Source: CBDDIP01 sp965279405 (GTDB lineage Bacteria > Actinomycetota > Acidimicrobiia > Acidimicrobiales > Ilumatobacteraceae). Taken from it: a stretch of DNA of 64,000 nt. Positions 27,963-36,771 of the stretch are shown here, one piece after another. The notes beneath the pieces are model-generated. The model was not told the origin of the DNA, did no database searches, and saw only the letters and a list, made by a program, of their open reading frames with translations. The number at the start of each line of letters is the position of its first letter. Position 1 is the stretch's first letter. The DNA lies in NCBI GenBank assembly GCA_965279405.1, contig OZ257157.1, positions 1,860,001 through 1,924,000 of the forward strand, in the 5' to 3' direction. The position numbers and the translations under genes are program-made.

Positions 27963-27968
27963 TACGAT
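27963..27968 (+). promoter_or_regulatory. Leaderless-type -10 box (TACGAT)
   Basis: TACGAT ends 6 nt before ATG 27975, with no ribosome binding site between them. It is the likely promoter element of the small membrane protein gene. Confidence 0.5.
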
Positions 27969-27974
27969 GGGGCA

Positions 27975-28241
27975 ATGCCGGCGTTCGCCACCATCATCTG
28001 GGTGCTCGGTGGGGTGCTGATCGGGTTTGTCCTGTGGAAAACCGGGATCGGCATGCTGCGCAGCTTCACCACCCCGATGCCGGCGCCGCCGCCTGCCGGC
28101 GAGCTGCGCAAGGTCAACGTCAGGTACCGCTGCAACGTGTGCGGGCTGGAGATCAAGTTGACCCTGGCCCCCGACGAGGATCCGCCCCCGCCCAGGCACT
28201 GCCTGGAGGACATGGACATCGTCGCTCCCGTGTTCGAGTGA
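27975..28241 (+). CDS. Small membrane protein with a Cys-containing tail
   Basis: An 88-residue protein. One transmembrane helix (about residues 4-25, IIWVLGGVLIGFVLW) is followed by a Pro-rich linker and a tail with RYRCNVCGLEIKL and a later RHCLEDMD. The CxxC plus the later His-Cys could bind zinc. I do not know the function. It sits between the thiolase terminator and the crgA/pknB cluster. Confidence 0.65.
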   Translation: MPAFATIIWVLGGVLIGFVLWKTGIGMLRSFTTPMPAPPPAGELRKVNVRYRCNVCGLEIKLTLAPDEDPPPPRHCLEDMDIVAPVFE

Positions 28242-28252
28242 TGTCCCCAGCC

Positions 28253-28261
28253 TGTGGATAA
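28253..28261 (-). promoter_or_regulatory. Consensus DnaA box (TTATCCACA)
   Basis: TGTGGATAA on the + strand is a perfect match to the DnaA box read on the - strand. A second, weaker match (TGTGGAAAA) lies near 28034, inside the small membrane protein gene. There is no cluster, so this is not an origin by itself. Confidence 0.4.
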
Positions 28262-28318
28262 ACCTGTGCGGGAACTACATGGATGTCGTTCGAACGCACA
28301 GAGCGCGCGAACGACGGG

Positions 28319-28621
28319 TCATTTCCATTTCGTGGCGACGAACAGGCCTGAGAGCAGGAAGACCAGCCCGACCAGCACGGCCGTGTTCGAGTCCCACACG
28401 ATGTAGCGCAGGATGATGGTCAGCACACCGAGCCCGATGAGCACGGCCATGAGGATCGGCACCCAGCGCGGGCTCTCCTCGTAGCTCTTCGGCGTGGGAG
28501 GTGTGTACCTCGACGAGGCGTTCGCGTTGGGGTTGGCCGCCGGGGCAGAGGTGATCTGCCCGGGTCGGGTGCCCTTCGGTGTGACGCGACCGCCAGTTGT
28601 CTTGCGCTTCGGGGGAGCCAT
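28319..28621 (-). CDS. crgA: Cell division protein CrgA
   Basis: A 100-residue CrgA protein, which in actinobacteria takes part in septum assembly and recruits penicillin-binding proteins. The cytoplasmic N-terminus is basic (MAPPKRKTTGGRVTPKGT). Two transmembrane helices follow: VPILMAVLIGLGVLTIILRYI and TAVLVGLVFLLSGLFVA. The SPRWVPI segment just before helix 1 is conserved. Length and location beside pknB and the amidotransferase match CrgA. Confidence 0.9.
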   Translation of the reverse strand: MAPPKRKTTGGRVTPKGTRPGQITSAPAANPNANASSRYTPPTPKSYEESPRWVPILMAVLIGLGVLTIILRYIVWDSNTAVLVGLVFLLSGLFVATKWK

Positions 28622-28684
28622 CGGGCCGGAAGTGTAGGCGCAATCGGTTCGACACGGGCAGACGCGAGCAGCCAGGCTGGTGCG

Positions 28685-29278
28685 GTGCCGCGCGTTCTGG
28701 TGATCGACAGCTACGACAGCTTCGTCTACAACCTGGTGCAGTACCTCGGTGAGCTCGGCGCCGACCCGCTCGTGGTGCGCAACGACCAGCTCACCGTGCC
28801 CGAGGCGCTGGCCCTCGGATGCGACCTGGTCCTGCTGTCGCCCGGGCCTGGCCGGCCGGAGGACGCAGGCATCATCTGCGAGGCGATCCCGGCGTTCGCC
28901 GCGGCCGGCGTGCCGGTGCTCGGCGTGTGCCTCGGCCACCAGGCGATCGGTCACGTCTACGGCGCGTCGGTGGTGCGTGCTCCCTCGCTGATGCATGGCA
29001 AGACCTCGCCGATCGAACATCGCGGGGTGGGCGTGTTCGAGGGCGTCGACTCGCCGCTCACCGCCACCCGCTACCACAGCCTGGTGATCGACCCGGCGAC
29101 GATGCCGCCCGAGCTCGAGGTCACCGCCTCGACCGCCGACGGCGTGGTGATGGGCGTGCGCCACCGCACCGACCCTGTCGAGGGCGTGCAGTTCCACCCC
29201 GAGAGCATCCTGACGGGCGCCGGCCACCAACTGCTCGCGAATTTCCTGCGGCGAGCCGGAGCGATCACGCCGACGTAG
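28685..29278 (+). CDS. pabA/trpG: Class I glutamine amidotransferase (anthranilate/aminodeoxychorismate synthase component II)
   Basis: A 197-residue amidotransferase that supplies ammonia for anthranilate or 4-amino-4-deoxychorismate synthesis. The catalytic triad is C82 in GVCLGHQAIGH and H171/E173 in FHPESIL. The N-terminus IDSYDSFVYNLVQYLGELGA and LSPGPGRPEDAG are typical. Which pathway it serves cannot be decided; in many bacteria one subunit serves both. The start is GTG. It converges on pknB with 4 bp between the coding ends. In mycobacteria the same gene occupies this place. Confidence 0.92.
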   Translation: MPRVLVIDSYDSFVYNLVQYLGELGADPLVVRNDQLTVPEALALGCDLVLLSPGPGRPEDAGIICEAIPAFAAAGVPVLGVCLGHQAIGHVYGASVVRAPSLMHGKTSPIEHRGVGVFEGVDSPLTATRYHSLVIDPATMPPELEVTASTADGVVMGVRHRTDPVEGVQFHPESILTGAGHQLLANFLRRAGAITPT

Positions 29279-29282
29279 GGAG

Positions 29283-31343
29283 CTAGGTCGTCGGGACGGT
29301 CGTGGTGGTCGTCGTCGTCGTGGTCGTCGACGTGGTGGTGGTGCTCGAGGTGGTGGTCACCGGCACGACGGCTTTGCCGATCTTCAGCTTGATCACCGTG
29401 TCCGGGGCGACTTCCTGCCCGGCGTCGACGCTCTGCGAGATGACCCGGCCGTCGTCGGGGGAGCCGATGGCGACGGGTTGGAAGCTGACCTCGGGTGCGG
29501 GCAGGCCGGCGCTGGACAGCGAGTTGCGGGCCTGCGCCTCGAGCGTGCCGACCATCGCCGGGACCTTCTTCAGCTCTGGACCGCTGGACACGATCAGCTT
29601 GATCGCCGAGCCCTTGGCCAGCAGCTGGCTCTGCGCCGGATCGGTGCGGATGGCCGTGCCGGCGTCGACCGAGTCGCTGGCCTCTTCCTCGATGGTGACG
29701 ACGAAGCCGAACTCTTCGCTCTCCAGCGTCGCTTGCGCGTTGGCCTGGCTGAGCCCGGCGACCGCGGGCACGGCGACCTGATCCGGGCCGCCGGAGACGA
29801 CGAGCGTGATCGGGTCGCCCTGCTTGGCCTGCGTGCCTGCCGGAGGGTCGGTGCGGATGACCTTGCCGGACTCGACGGTCGGGTCGTTCTCGGTGACGAT
29901 CGTCGGGTTGATCACCAGGCCCTGCGCGGTGAGGATCGGCGTGGCCTCGTCGACGGTCTTGCCCGACACGTCCTCGATGGCGAACGGCACCAGGCTCGGC
30001 CGGTAGAAGACCTGGACCGTGTCGCCCTTGGTGACGATGACGCCGGCGATCGGATCGGTGTGCGAGACGGTGCCGTCGGCGACGGCTGCCTCGGGCTCCT
30101 CGTTGAGCACGGCGACGAGGCCGAGGTCGTCGAGCTGCTTGACCGCGTCGTCGACGAGCGCGTTGGTCAGCTCGGGCATGGCGAACGTGGTCGGCTGCTC
30201 GTCGTCCTTGGACAGCTGCTTGAACAGCAGCACGCCGCCGATGACGAGTGCGATCAGGGCGAGGAAGCCTGCCACCGCGTACCAGCCGGTGCGGTTGCTG
30301 CCGTACTGCTGCGGCGGTTGGCCTTGCTGCTGCTGCATCGCCTGGGTGCGCGGCATCGCTGCGGTTGCGCCGACCGGCACGGCAGCGGTGCGCGGCATCG
30401 CCGTGGTGGCGCCGGCGGGCACGGCAGCGGTGCGCGGCAGGGTGGCCGTGGCATGAGCGGCGGGCGGTGTCGGCGGGCGAGTGCCGGCCAGTGCCTGGAC
30501 CGGTTCGTTGTTGCGGAACCGGCGCAGGTCTTCGCGCAGCGCCTCGGCGTTGGGGTAGCGGACGTCGGGCTGCTTGGCCAGCAGCTTGGCGACGATCGCC
30601 TCGAACGGGCGGGGCACGTCGGCGACGATCTGGTTCAGCGGCTGCGGGCTGTCGTGCACCTGCTTGTAGGCGATGCTGACCGGGTTGTCGCCACTGAACG
30701 GCGGCCGGCCGGCGACCATCTCGTAGAGCACGATGCCCAGCGAGTACAGGTCGCTGCGCGGGTCGGGCTGCGCGCCCTGGGCCTGCTCGGGGGAGAAGTA
30801 GGTGGCGGTGCCCATCACCGCACCGACCTGAGTGAGGTTGCTCTCGGTCGGCGCGTTCATGGCCCGGGCGATGCCGAAGTCGGCGACCTTCACCTGGCCG
30901 TTGGAGCCGATGAGGATGTTGGCCGGCTTGATGTCGCGGTGCACGACGCTGTTGCGGTGGGCGAAGCCGAGGGCGGCCGACACCTCGCTGGCGATCTCCG
31001 CGGCCTGGATCGAGTTGATGTGCCCGTTGGCGCGCAGGATGTCGGCCAGCGTGCGGCCCTGCACGTACTCCATCGCCATGAAGTAGGTGTTGGCGTACTT
31101 GCCCCAGTCGTACACGCCGACGATGTTCGGGTGGTTGAGGTTGGCCGCGGCCTGCGCCTCGCGGCGGAAACGCTCGACGAAGTTGGGGTCGGTGGCGAAC
31201 TCGGGGAAGAGCACCTTGATCGCCACGGGGCGATCGAGCAGGAGGTCGCGCGCCAGGAACACGTCGGCCATGCCGCCGCGTCCGATGCGCTGTTGGATCT
31301 CGTAGCGGTCGTTCAGAACCGTCCGCTCGGTGTTGTTGCTCAC
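29283..31343 (-). CDS. pknB: Membrane Ser/Thr protein kinase with PASTA domains (PknB)
   Basis: A 686-residue sensor kinase that controls cell wall growth and division. Kinase domain: GRGGMADVF (Gly loop), VAIKVL (ATP lysine), HRDIKPANIL (catalytic loop), ADFGIA (DFG) and GTATYFSPEQ. A linker with repeated PRTAAVP/AMPRT units precedes one transmembrane helix (WYAVAGFLALIALVIGGVLLF). Outside are four PASTA repeats that bind peptidoglycan fragments, then an almost pure Thr tail. The start is GTG. It is the last gene of the fhaA-to-pknB operon. The neighbouring pknA found in mycobacteria is missing here. Confidence 0.95.
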   Translation of the reverse strand: MSNNTERTVLNDRYEIQQRIGRGGMADVFLARDLLLDRPVAIKVLFPEFATDPNFVERFRREAQAAANLNHPNIVGVYDWGKYANTYFMAMEYVQGRTLADILRANGHINSIQAAEIASEVSAALGFAHRNSVVHRDIKPANILIGSNGQVKVADFGIARAMNAPTESNLTQVGAVMGTATYFSPEQAQGAQPDPRSDLYSLGIVLYEMVAGRPPFSGDNPVSIAYKQVHDSPQPLNQIVADVPRPFEAIVAKLLAKQPDVRYPNAEALREDLRRFRNNEPVQALAGTRPPTPPAAHATATLPRTAAVPAGATTAMPRTAAVPVGATAAMPRTQAMQQQQGQPPQQYGSNRTGWYAVAGFLALIALVIGGVLLFKQLSKDDEQPTTFAMPELTNALVDDAVKQLDDLGLVAVLNEEPEAAVADGTVSHTDPIAGVIVTKGDTVQVFYRPSLVPFAIEDVSGKTVDEATPILTAQGLVINPTIVTENDPTVESGKVIRTDPPAGTQAKQGDPITLVVSGGPDQVAVPAVAGLSQANAQATLESEEFGFVVTIEEEASDSVDAGTAIRTDPAQSQLLAKGSAIKLIVSSGPELKKVPAMVGTLEAQARNSLSSAGLPAPEVSFQPVAIGSPDDGRVISQSVDAGQEVAPDTVIKLKIGKAVVPVTTTSSTTTTSTTTTTTTTTTVPTT

Positions 31344-31416
31344 TGCTGCCTTCCGTCTCGCGCGTCACGGGCGAAACCGGTACACGAGGTTACCGACCAG
31401 CACCGATGAACCGGGT

Positions 31417-32913
31417 TCACGCCGGATTCGCAAACAGGTAGTCGAGGACGGTCTTGGCGATGGGGCCGGCGAGGCGGCCACCGGTGCCGGCGCTGATCTC
31501 GTCGTCGGGCCCGCCTTTGAGCACGACGGCGATGGCGTACTGCGGGTTGACCGCCGGGGCGAAGCCGACGATCCACGCGTTCGACTTCTCCGGTTGACCG
31601 GCAGCGTTGAGCTGCGCTGTGCCGGTCTTGGCCGCTGCCTGGATCGGCTGACCGTCGGGTCCGGGCGCCAGTTGCATCGGCCGCCCGGTGCCCTGGTTGA
31701 CCACGCCGATCATCAGCGTCGTCAGCGTCTGTGCCGTCGGACCGTCCATCGGGGTCTTCCACACGGAGGTGGTGGTGCGGTCGAGCACCTTGCCGTCGTG
31801 ATCGAGCGTTGCGTCGATGACGTGCGGCTTGACCATCACGCCGCCGTTGGCGACGCAGCTGGCGATCATCGCCATGTGCAACGGCACCATCGCATCGCTG
31901 CCCTGGCCGAACCCGCCGATGGCCAGCAGCGGCTGGTTGTCCTTGAAGAACGCGGCGTCGTGGCCAACGCTGCTGGAGGCCGCGCCGGGCAGGTCGATCG
32001 GGACCTTCTCACCGATGCCGAACGCCTGCGTGCCGGCCAGCCACCGGTCCTGGCCGAGCTCGAGGGCCATCTGCGCGAAGGGGATGTTGCAGCTGCGGTA
32101 GAAGACCTGGGCCATGGTGCCGCCGCATCGCTCGCCGCCGTAGTTCTGGATCGGGTCGGTGGTCTGCGGCGGGATGAACTCGGTCTCGTTGGGAAAGCTG
32201 CGGTCCAGCGAGGTGACCCCGTTCTGCAGGGCGATGGTGGTGGTGATGATCTTGAAGCTCGACCCCGGCATGTAGCGCTCTTGGTAGGCGTTGGCCAGCA
32301 GCGGCTTGCCGGGGAAGTTGTTCAAGAAGTTGTAGACGTTCTGGACGTTGTCGGAGTTGTGGTCGGCCATCTGGTTGGCGTTGAAGCGCGGATTGCTGAC
32401 CATGGCGATGATGGCGCCGGTGTGCGGGTCCATCACCACGACCGAGCCCTCGCGGTTGCCGAGCGCTTCGGCGGCGACGCGCTGCACGTCGCTGCGCATC
32501 GTCAGCACGATCGTGCCGGTGTTGTCGCCACCCTCGAACAGGCTGCCGAGGGCGCGCAGCTTCTGCTCGTCGGTGTCGCCGAGCAGCACGTCGTTCTGGC
32601 TGCGCTCGAGCTGCGTGCTGCTGCCGAGGTTGTAGTAGCCGGAGATGTTCGAGAACAGGTCGTCCGTGGGGTACTCGCGCTGGTACTTGAACTCGTCGCC
32701 GGGCCCGGTGGGCACGCTCTGGGCGATGATCACGCCGTCGGCGGTGACGATCGGGCCGCGCGGCCGATTGAACTCGCGGATGGTCTGGCGGTTGTTCAGC
32801 GGGTTGGCGTCGAGCTCGGCCTTGCGGCCCACCTGGAGCACGTTCAGCTGCACGAACAGGATGAGGTAGAGCACCAGCAGGCCGGCGGCCAGCTTGCGGA
32901 TCCTCGAGTTCAT
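31417..32913 (-). CDS. pbpA: Penicillin-binding protein (class B transpeptidase, PbpA)
   Basis: A 498-residue membrane-anchored transpeptidase that crosslinks peptidoglycan, with an N-terminal helix (LAAGLLVLYLILFVQLNVLQV). The catalytic motifs are SxxK in PGSSFKI, SxN as RSCNIPF and KTG in AAKTGTAQ. The region between the helix and residue 150 is the non-catalytic dimerisation part. It overlaps rodA by 4 nt (ATGA) and would work with the RodA glycosyltransferase as a pair. Confidence 0.95.
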   Translation of the reverse strand: MNSRIRKLAAGLLVLYLILFVQLNVLQVGRKAELDANPLNNRQTIREFNRPRGPIVTADGVIIAQSVPTGPGDEFKYQREYPTDDLFSNISGYYNLGSSTQLERSQNDVLLGDTDEQKLRALGSLFEGGDNTGTIVLTMRSDVQRVAAEALGNREGSVVVMDPHTGAIIAMVSNPRFNANQMADHNSDNVQNVYNFLNNFPGKPLLANAYQERYMPGSSFKIITTTIALQNGVTSLDRSFPNETEFIPPQTTDPIQNYGGERCGGTMAQVFYRSCNIPFAQMALELGQDRWLAGTQAFGIGEKVPIDLPGAASSSVGHDAAFFKDNQPLLAIGGFGQGSDAMVPLHMAMIASCVANGGVMVKPHVIDATLDHDGKVLDRTTTSVWKTPMDGPTAQTLTTLMIGVVNQGTGRPMQLAPGPDGQPIQAAAKTGTAQLNAAGQPEKSNAWIVGFAPAVNPQYAIAVVLKGGPDDEISAGTGGRLAGPIAKTVLDYLFANPA

Positions 32914-34283
32914 CGCTTCGCCGCCCTGCGTTGCGAGCGGGCCAGGCTGCGCGCCTGCATCCGTTCGTTCAGCGTCGGCAGGTCGGGGACGTCGCCCGTG
33001 CGCCGGGCAGTGGAGTCGCCGACGCGGATCAGCAGGGCGAGCAACACGTAGTTGGCGACGAGGCTGGAGCCGCCGTAGGAGACGAACGGCAGGGTGATGC
33101 CGGTCAGCGGGACGACGCGGATGACGCCACCGATGATGATGAATGCCTGCATCCCGAGGATCGCGGTGAGGCCGGTGGCGAGCAGCTTGTCGAAGGACCG
33201 TTCGGTGCGGGTGGCGATGCGCAGGCCGCCGCCGATGATCAGCAGGAAGGCGACGAGCACTGCGGTGGCGCCGAGCAGCCCCATCTCCTCACCGATGGCG
33301 GCGAAGATGAAGTCGGTCTTGACCGCGGGGATCTTGTTCGGGCTGCCGAGACCGAGCCCGGTGCCGCCGGTGCCGCCGTTGGCGAAGGCGAACATCGACT
33401 GGGCGATCTGGTAGCCCTTGCCCTCGTACTGCGCCCACGGGTCGCGCCAGATGGCGACGCGTGTCTGCACGTGGGCGAACAATCGCCACGCGACGTAGGC
33501 CGCGCCGGCGAACAGCAGCAGTCCCATCACGAGGTAGGTGGCTCGCTCGGTGGCCACCCACATCATCACGACGAAGAGGGTGAAGAACAGCAGCGACGAG
33601 CCGAGGTCCTTCTCGGCGACCATGACGACGACGGCGAAGCCCCATGCCAGCGCGATCGGTGCGAGGTGGCGCAGCTCCGGCAGGCGCAGCGGGCCGATGT
33701 GCCAGGTGCTGGCGGCGATCAGCTCGCGCCGTTCGGCGAGGTAGCCGGCGAAGAACAGGGCCAGCGCGATCTTGGCGAACTCGCCGGGCTGGAAGTTGAC
33801 CGGGCCGATGCTCACCCAGATCTTGGCGCCGCCGACGCTGGTGCCGATGCCGGGCACGAGCGGCAGCATCAGCAGACCCGCGCCGATGAACAGGAAGCTC
33901 CACTTGTAGCGAGCCAGGTCGCTGGTGCGCTGGACGAACAGCAGCGTGCCGACGTAGGCGGCGATGGCGATGAACGTCCACGTCGTCTGCAGTCCGGCGA
34001 GGCGTTCGCTGAGGCGGGCGATCATCACGTAGCCGAGGCCGTGGAGGATGGCGACGAGTGGCAGCAGCGTGCCGTCGGCGCCGCTCGCCAGCCAGCGGTT
34101 GGCGAGGTGCGCGGCGACGAGCAGTCCGAGCACGACGACGAGGAACGGCACGATGACCGCCGGGATGCGGCTGTTCTGGCCGAGCGACGCCAGCGTGTAG
34201 GCGGCGCCGGTGATGAGGACGGCCATGACGATCAGGCCGAGCTCGGTGCTGCGCCGCGCGGCAGCGATGGGCGAGGTGCTCAC
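32910..34283 (-). CDS. rodA: SEDS peptidoglycan glycosyltransferase (RodA/FtsW family)
   Basis: A 457-residue integral membrane protein with about 10-12 helices, of the SEDS family that polymerises glycan strands from lipid II. Conserved parts are YKWSFLFIGAGLL, the periplasmic loop WVSIGPVNFQPGEFAKIALALF, and the C-terminal GITLPFVSYGGSSLVANY. The start GTG overlaps the stop of pstP (GTGA), and its own end overlaps pbpA, so this is a coupled RodA-PBP pair. Confidence 0.94.
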   Translation of the reverse strand: MSTSPIAAARRSTELGLIVMAVLITGAAYTLASLGQNSRIPAVIVPFLVVVLGLLVAAHLANRWLASGADGTLLPLVAILHGLGYVMIARLSERLAGLQTTWTFIAIAAYVGTLLFVQRTSDLARYKWSFLFIGAGLLMLPLVPGIGTSVGGAKIWVSIGPVNFQPGEFAKIALALFFAGYLAERRELIAASTWHIGPLRLPELRHLAPIALAWGFAVVVMVAEKDLGSSLLFFTLFVVMMWVATERATYLVMGLLLFAGAAYVAWRLFAHVQTRVAIWRDPWAQYEGKGYQIAQSMFAFANGGTGGTGLGLGSPNKIPAVKTDFIFAAIGEEMGLLGATAVLVAFLLIIGGGLRIATRTERSFDKLLATGLTAILGMQAFIIIGGVIRVVPLTGITLPFVSYGGSSLVANYVLLALLIRVGDSTARRTGDVPDLPTLNERMQARSLARSQRRAAKR

Positions 34284-35458
34284 GGCCCCGCGATGCTCGA
34301 CTCGGGCCCGGTGGTCGTCGATGCGATCGTCGTGGACGTCGTCGACGTCGTGCTGCTGGAGGTCGTCGTGCTCTCCACCGTCGTGGTGGTGGCCGGCGTC
34401 TTGTCGTCGTCCTTGTTGGCGGCAACGAGCACGAGCACCACGGTGACCGTGGCAATGGCGGCGAGCGCGAGGAAGAAGAGGAACAGGCCAGGCGTGAGCT
34501 TGCGGCGCTTGGCGGTGGCGCCGGTCTCGGCAGTGGTGACGGGCAGGGTCTGCGTGGCTGACGCCTGCGACTTCATCGCCGCGGTGTGGTCGCTGTCGCC
34601 GCTCGGCCAGCGGTCGGCTTCGATCAGACGGGTGTTGCCGCCGGTCGGGTCGTCGTCGTCATCGTCGGCCCACCCGGGTTCGAGGTCGAGGTCGTCCTCC
34701 GGTGCCGGCGGATCCTCGCCCTCCATCAGGTCGACGACGACGACGGTGACGTTGTCGCGTCCGCCGTGCTCGTTCGCCGAGGCGACCAGCGCGTCGGCGA
34801 CCACCTGCGGGTCGTCGGAGCTGTTGACGATCTCGGCGATCTCGTCGTCGTCCACCTCGTCGACGAGCCCGTCGCTGCAGAGCACGAAGCGATCACCGCG
34901 GACCATCGGCAGCACCCACGTGTCGACCCGCACGTTGGGTTCGATGCCCAGCGCGCGGGTGACGATGTTGCGGCGCGGGTGCGTGCGTGCTTCCTGCTCG
35001 CTGATGTGCCCGGTGGCCACGAGCTCTTGTACGTACGAGTGGTCGGTGGTGGTTCGGCGCAGTCGTCCGTTGCGCAGCCGGTAGATGCGCGAGTCGCCGA
35101 CGTTGACGACGGCCAGTCGGTGCGGGTGCTCGTCGTTGCGCAGGATGACGAGCGCCGTGAGCGTGGTGCCCATGCCGCGCTGCTCGGCGTGGGTGTGCGC
35201 CGAGGAGAAGATGGCCGCATTGGCCTCGACGACCGCGGCGACGACGACGTCGGCGTGCGACGCGCCGCCGATGAGGCGGTCGCGCAGGATGGTGGAGGCG
35301 ATCTCGCTGGCGACCTCTCCGGCGAGGTGACCACCCATGCCGTCGGCCACGCCGAACACGGCCGACTCGGCGACGAAGTTGTCCTCGTTCTCGGTGCGGA
35401 CGCGACCGGTGTCGGAGGCGGCTCCCCAGCGCAGCGCCGGTGTCTCGGATGTCTGCAT
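34280..35458 (-). CDS. pstP: PP2C-type Ser/Thr phosphatase (PstP)
   Basis: A 392-residue membrane phosphatase that reverses phosphorylation by PknB. Metal-binding motifs: DTGRVRTENEDNF, FGVADGMGGHLAGE, and late CSDGLVDEVDDDE with GGRDNVTVVVVD. A long acidic linker (EDDLDLEPGWADDDDDD) leads to one transmembrane helix (TPGLFLFFLALAAIATVTVVLVLV) and a Thr/Ser-rich outer tail. ATG 35458 was chosen because it sits directly at the catalytic domain, with a 1-nt overlap with the fhaB stop. The kinase-phosphatase pair is a conserved switch for cell wall control. Confidence 0.94.
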   Translation of the reverse strand: MQTSETPALRWGAASDTGRVRTENEDNFVAESAVFGVADGMGGHLAGEVASEIASTILRDRLIGGASHADVVVAAVVEANAAIFSSAHTHAEQRGMGTTLTALVILRNDEHPHRLAVVNVGDSRIYRLRNGRLRRTTTDHSYVQELVATGHISEQEARTHPRRNIVTRALGIEPNVRVDTWVLPMVRGDRFVLCSDGLVDEVDDDEIAEIVNSSDDPQVVADALVASANEHGGRDNVTVVVVDLMEGEDPPAPEDDLDLEPGWADDDDDDPTGGNTRLIEADRWPSGDSDHTAAMKSQASATQTLPVTTAETGATAKRRKLTPGLFLFFLALAAIATVTVVLVLVAANKDDDKTPATTTTVESTTTSSSTTSTTSTTIASTTTGPESSIAGP

Positions 35459-36009
35459 CACTCGGCCTCGAACACCGTGTTGCCGATCTGCACCCGGTCG
35501 CCCTTGGCGACCTGCTCGGGTGCGGTGATCCGCCTGCCGTTGAGGAACGTGCCGTTCGTGGAGCCGAGATCTTCGATGAACACGCCGCCGTCGCGGCGGA
35601 ACAACCGGGCGTGCAGCTGCGAGACGAACGTGTCGTCGGGCATCCCGATGGTGCACGTGTCGGCGCGGCCGACGGTGATCTCCTCGGCCAACCCGTAGGC
35701 GGCGCCCTTGCGCGCTCGCGGTTCGCTGATGACGACGCGGCCGACCTCGCCGCGCTTGCCGCGCACCGGCCGGCGGGGGAGCGGTTGCCCCTTCACGCTC
35801 GCGGACGGCTGCGGGTACGGAGCGCTGACCGTGGGGTCGGATGGCGCGATCGAGTGGGTGGTGGCGTCGCGGGTGTTGGCCATCGCCGGGCCGTGCCCGG
35901 GGCGCGGGCCGCGCACCTCGCTCCACACGGCCCACAGCACTCGGGCGAAGAACAGGTAGAGGAGCGCGAGCAGCGCGTACTTGAGGATGTTGAGGAGCTG
36001 ATCGCTCAC
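35458..36009 (-). CDS. fhaB: FHA-domain protein with N-terminal membrane helix (FhaB/FipA)
   Basis: A 183-residue protein. It begins at GTG 36009 with a membrane helix (LLNILKYALLALLYLFFARVLWAVWSEV), then a basic Pro-rich linker, then a C-terminal FHA domain (ITVGRADTCTIGMPDD, SQLHARLF, LGSTNGTFLNGRRI) that binds phosphothreonine. In mycobacteria the homologue is a PknB-linked adaptor in division. The start overlaps the stop of fhaA (GTGA). Confidence 0.9.
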   Translation of the reverse strand: MSDQLLNILKYALLALLYLFFARVLWAVWSEVRGPRPGHGPAMANTRDATTHSIAPSDPTVSAPYPQPSASVKGQPLPRRPVRGKRGEVGRVVISEPRARKGAAYGLAEEITVGRADTCTIGMPDDTFVSQLHARLFRRDGGVFIEDLGSTNGTFLNGRRITAPEQVAKGDRVQIGNTVFEAE

Positions 36010-36668
36010 GATGCCTCGAAGCGCAGGTGGGTGCTGCCCACGCTCACGATGTCGCCGTCGTTCAGCAGGCGCTCGCCCTCGATGCGCACGCCGTTGACCT
36101 TGGTGCCGTTGGTGCTGCCGAGGTCGGCGACGACGTAACCGCTGCCGACGGGGCGGATCTCGCTGTGGCGACGGCTGACGTTGGGGTCGGACAGGGCGAT
36201 GGTGCACTCGGGCAGGCGACCGATGGAGACGGCGCGGTCGCCGATGGAGACGCGCTCGCCGGACGGCAGCACGAGCGAGCCGGCGCCGACGCCGCCACCG
36301 GTTTCGAGCATGCGCGAGCCGACGCTGAAGCGACCGGGCTTGAGGTTGTTGTCGATGGCCAGCTCGACGGCCACGGGGCCCATGAAGTGGTAGCCCTCGG
36401 TGCGCGCGTACTCGCGTGCGGCCTCGCTCAGTTCGGTGATGAGCGCCTGGTCGATGTCGGCGAAGCCGGCGTGGTCGCGACCGCTGAGGTTGATGACGTA
36501 GTGGTTGGGGACGATGCGTCGGCCCTTCACGTCCACGCTGCGGTGGTCGTCCATCTCGCGGATGAGCCGGCGCCCCAGCTCGACAGGGCGGATGCTGGAA
36601 CGAGACCCACGGGAGAACACACCATCGACCATACGCTCTAGACCTCGTTCGAACGATTGCAAGCCCAT
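36006..36668 (-). CDS. fhaA: FhaA: DUF3662 domain plus FHA domain
   Basis: A 220-residue protein. The N-terminal DUF3662 domain (LQSFERGLERMVDGVFSR, YVINLSGRD) spans about residues 1-120; the FHA domain follows (SIGRLPECTIALSDPNVSRRHSEI, ADLGSTNGTKVNG). In mycobacteria FhaA binds phosphorylated MviN and restrains peptidoglycan synthesis. This one is much shorter than the mycobacterial protein because the disordered middle region is almost absent. It is the first gene of the operon; the upstream region holds two palindromes and then a tRNA gene on the other strand. Confidence 0.92.
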   Translation of the reverse strand: MGLQSFERGLERMVDGVFSRGSRSSIRPVELGRRLIREMDDHRSVDVKGRRIVPNHYVINLSGRDHAGFADIDQALITELSEAAREYARTEGYHFMGPVAVELAIDNNLKPGRFSVGSRMLETGGGVGAGSLVLPSGERVSIGDRAVSIGRLPECTIALSDPNVSRRHSEIRPVGSGYVVADLGSTNGTKVNGVRIEGERLLNDGDIVSVGSTHLRFEAS

Positions 36669-36771
36669 GACAGCGCTTCAGGGTAGTGGTGGGGTCACCG
36701 CTGCCAGTGCGCGGGTCTCGCTGCCCGGCGCCCGGCCCGGCGCCCGGCCCGTTCCGTCCATCCGTGAGTCT

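Noticed and set aside
28253..28261. An origin of replication near crgA
   Set aside because: Only one perfect DnaA box and one weak one; no box cluster, AT-rich unwinding element or dnaA/dnaN genes.
29478..31409. A 643-codon + strand frame antisense to pknB
   Set aside because: It has no recognisable motif and lies exactly opposite the kinase and PASTA coding region.
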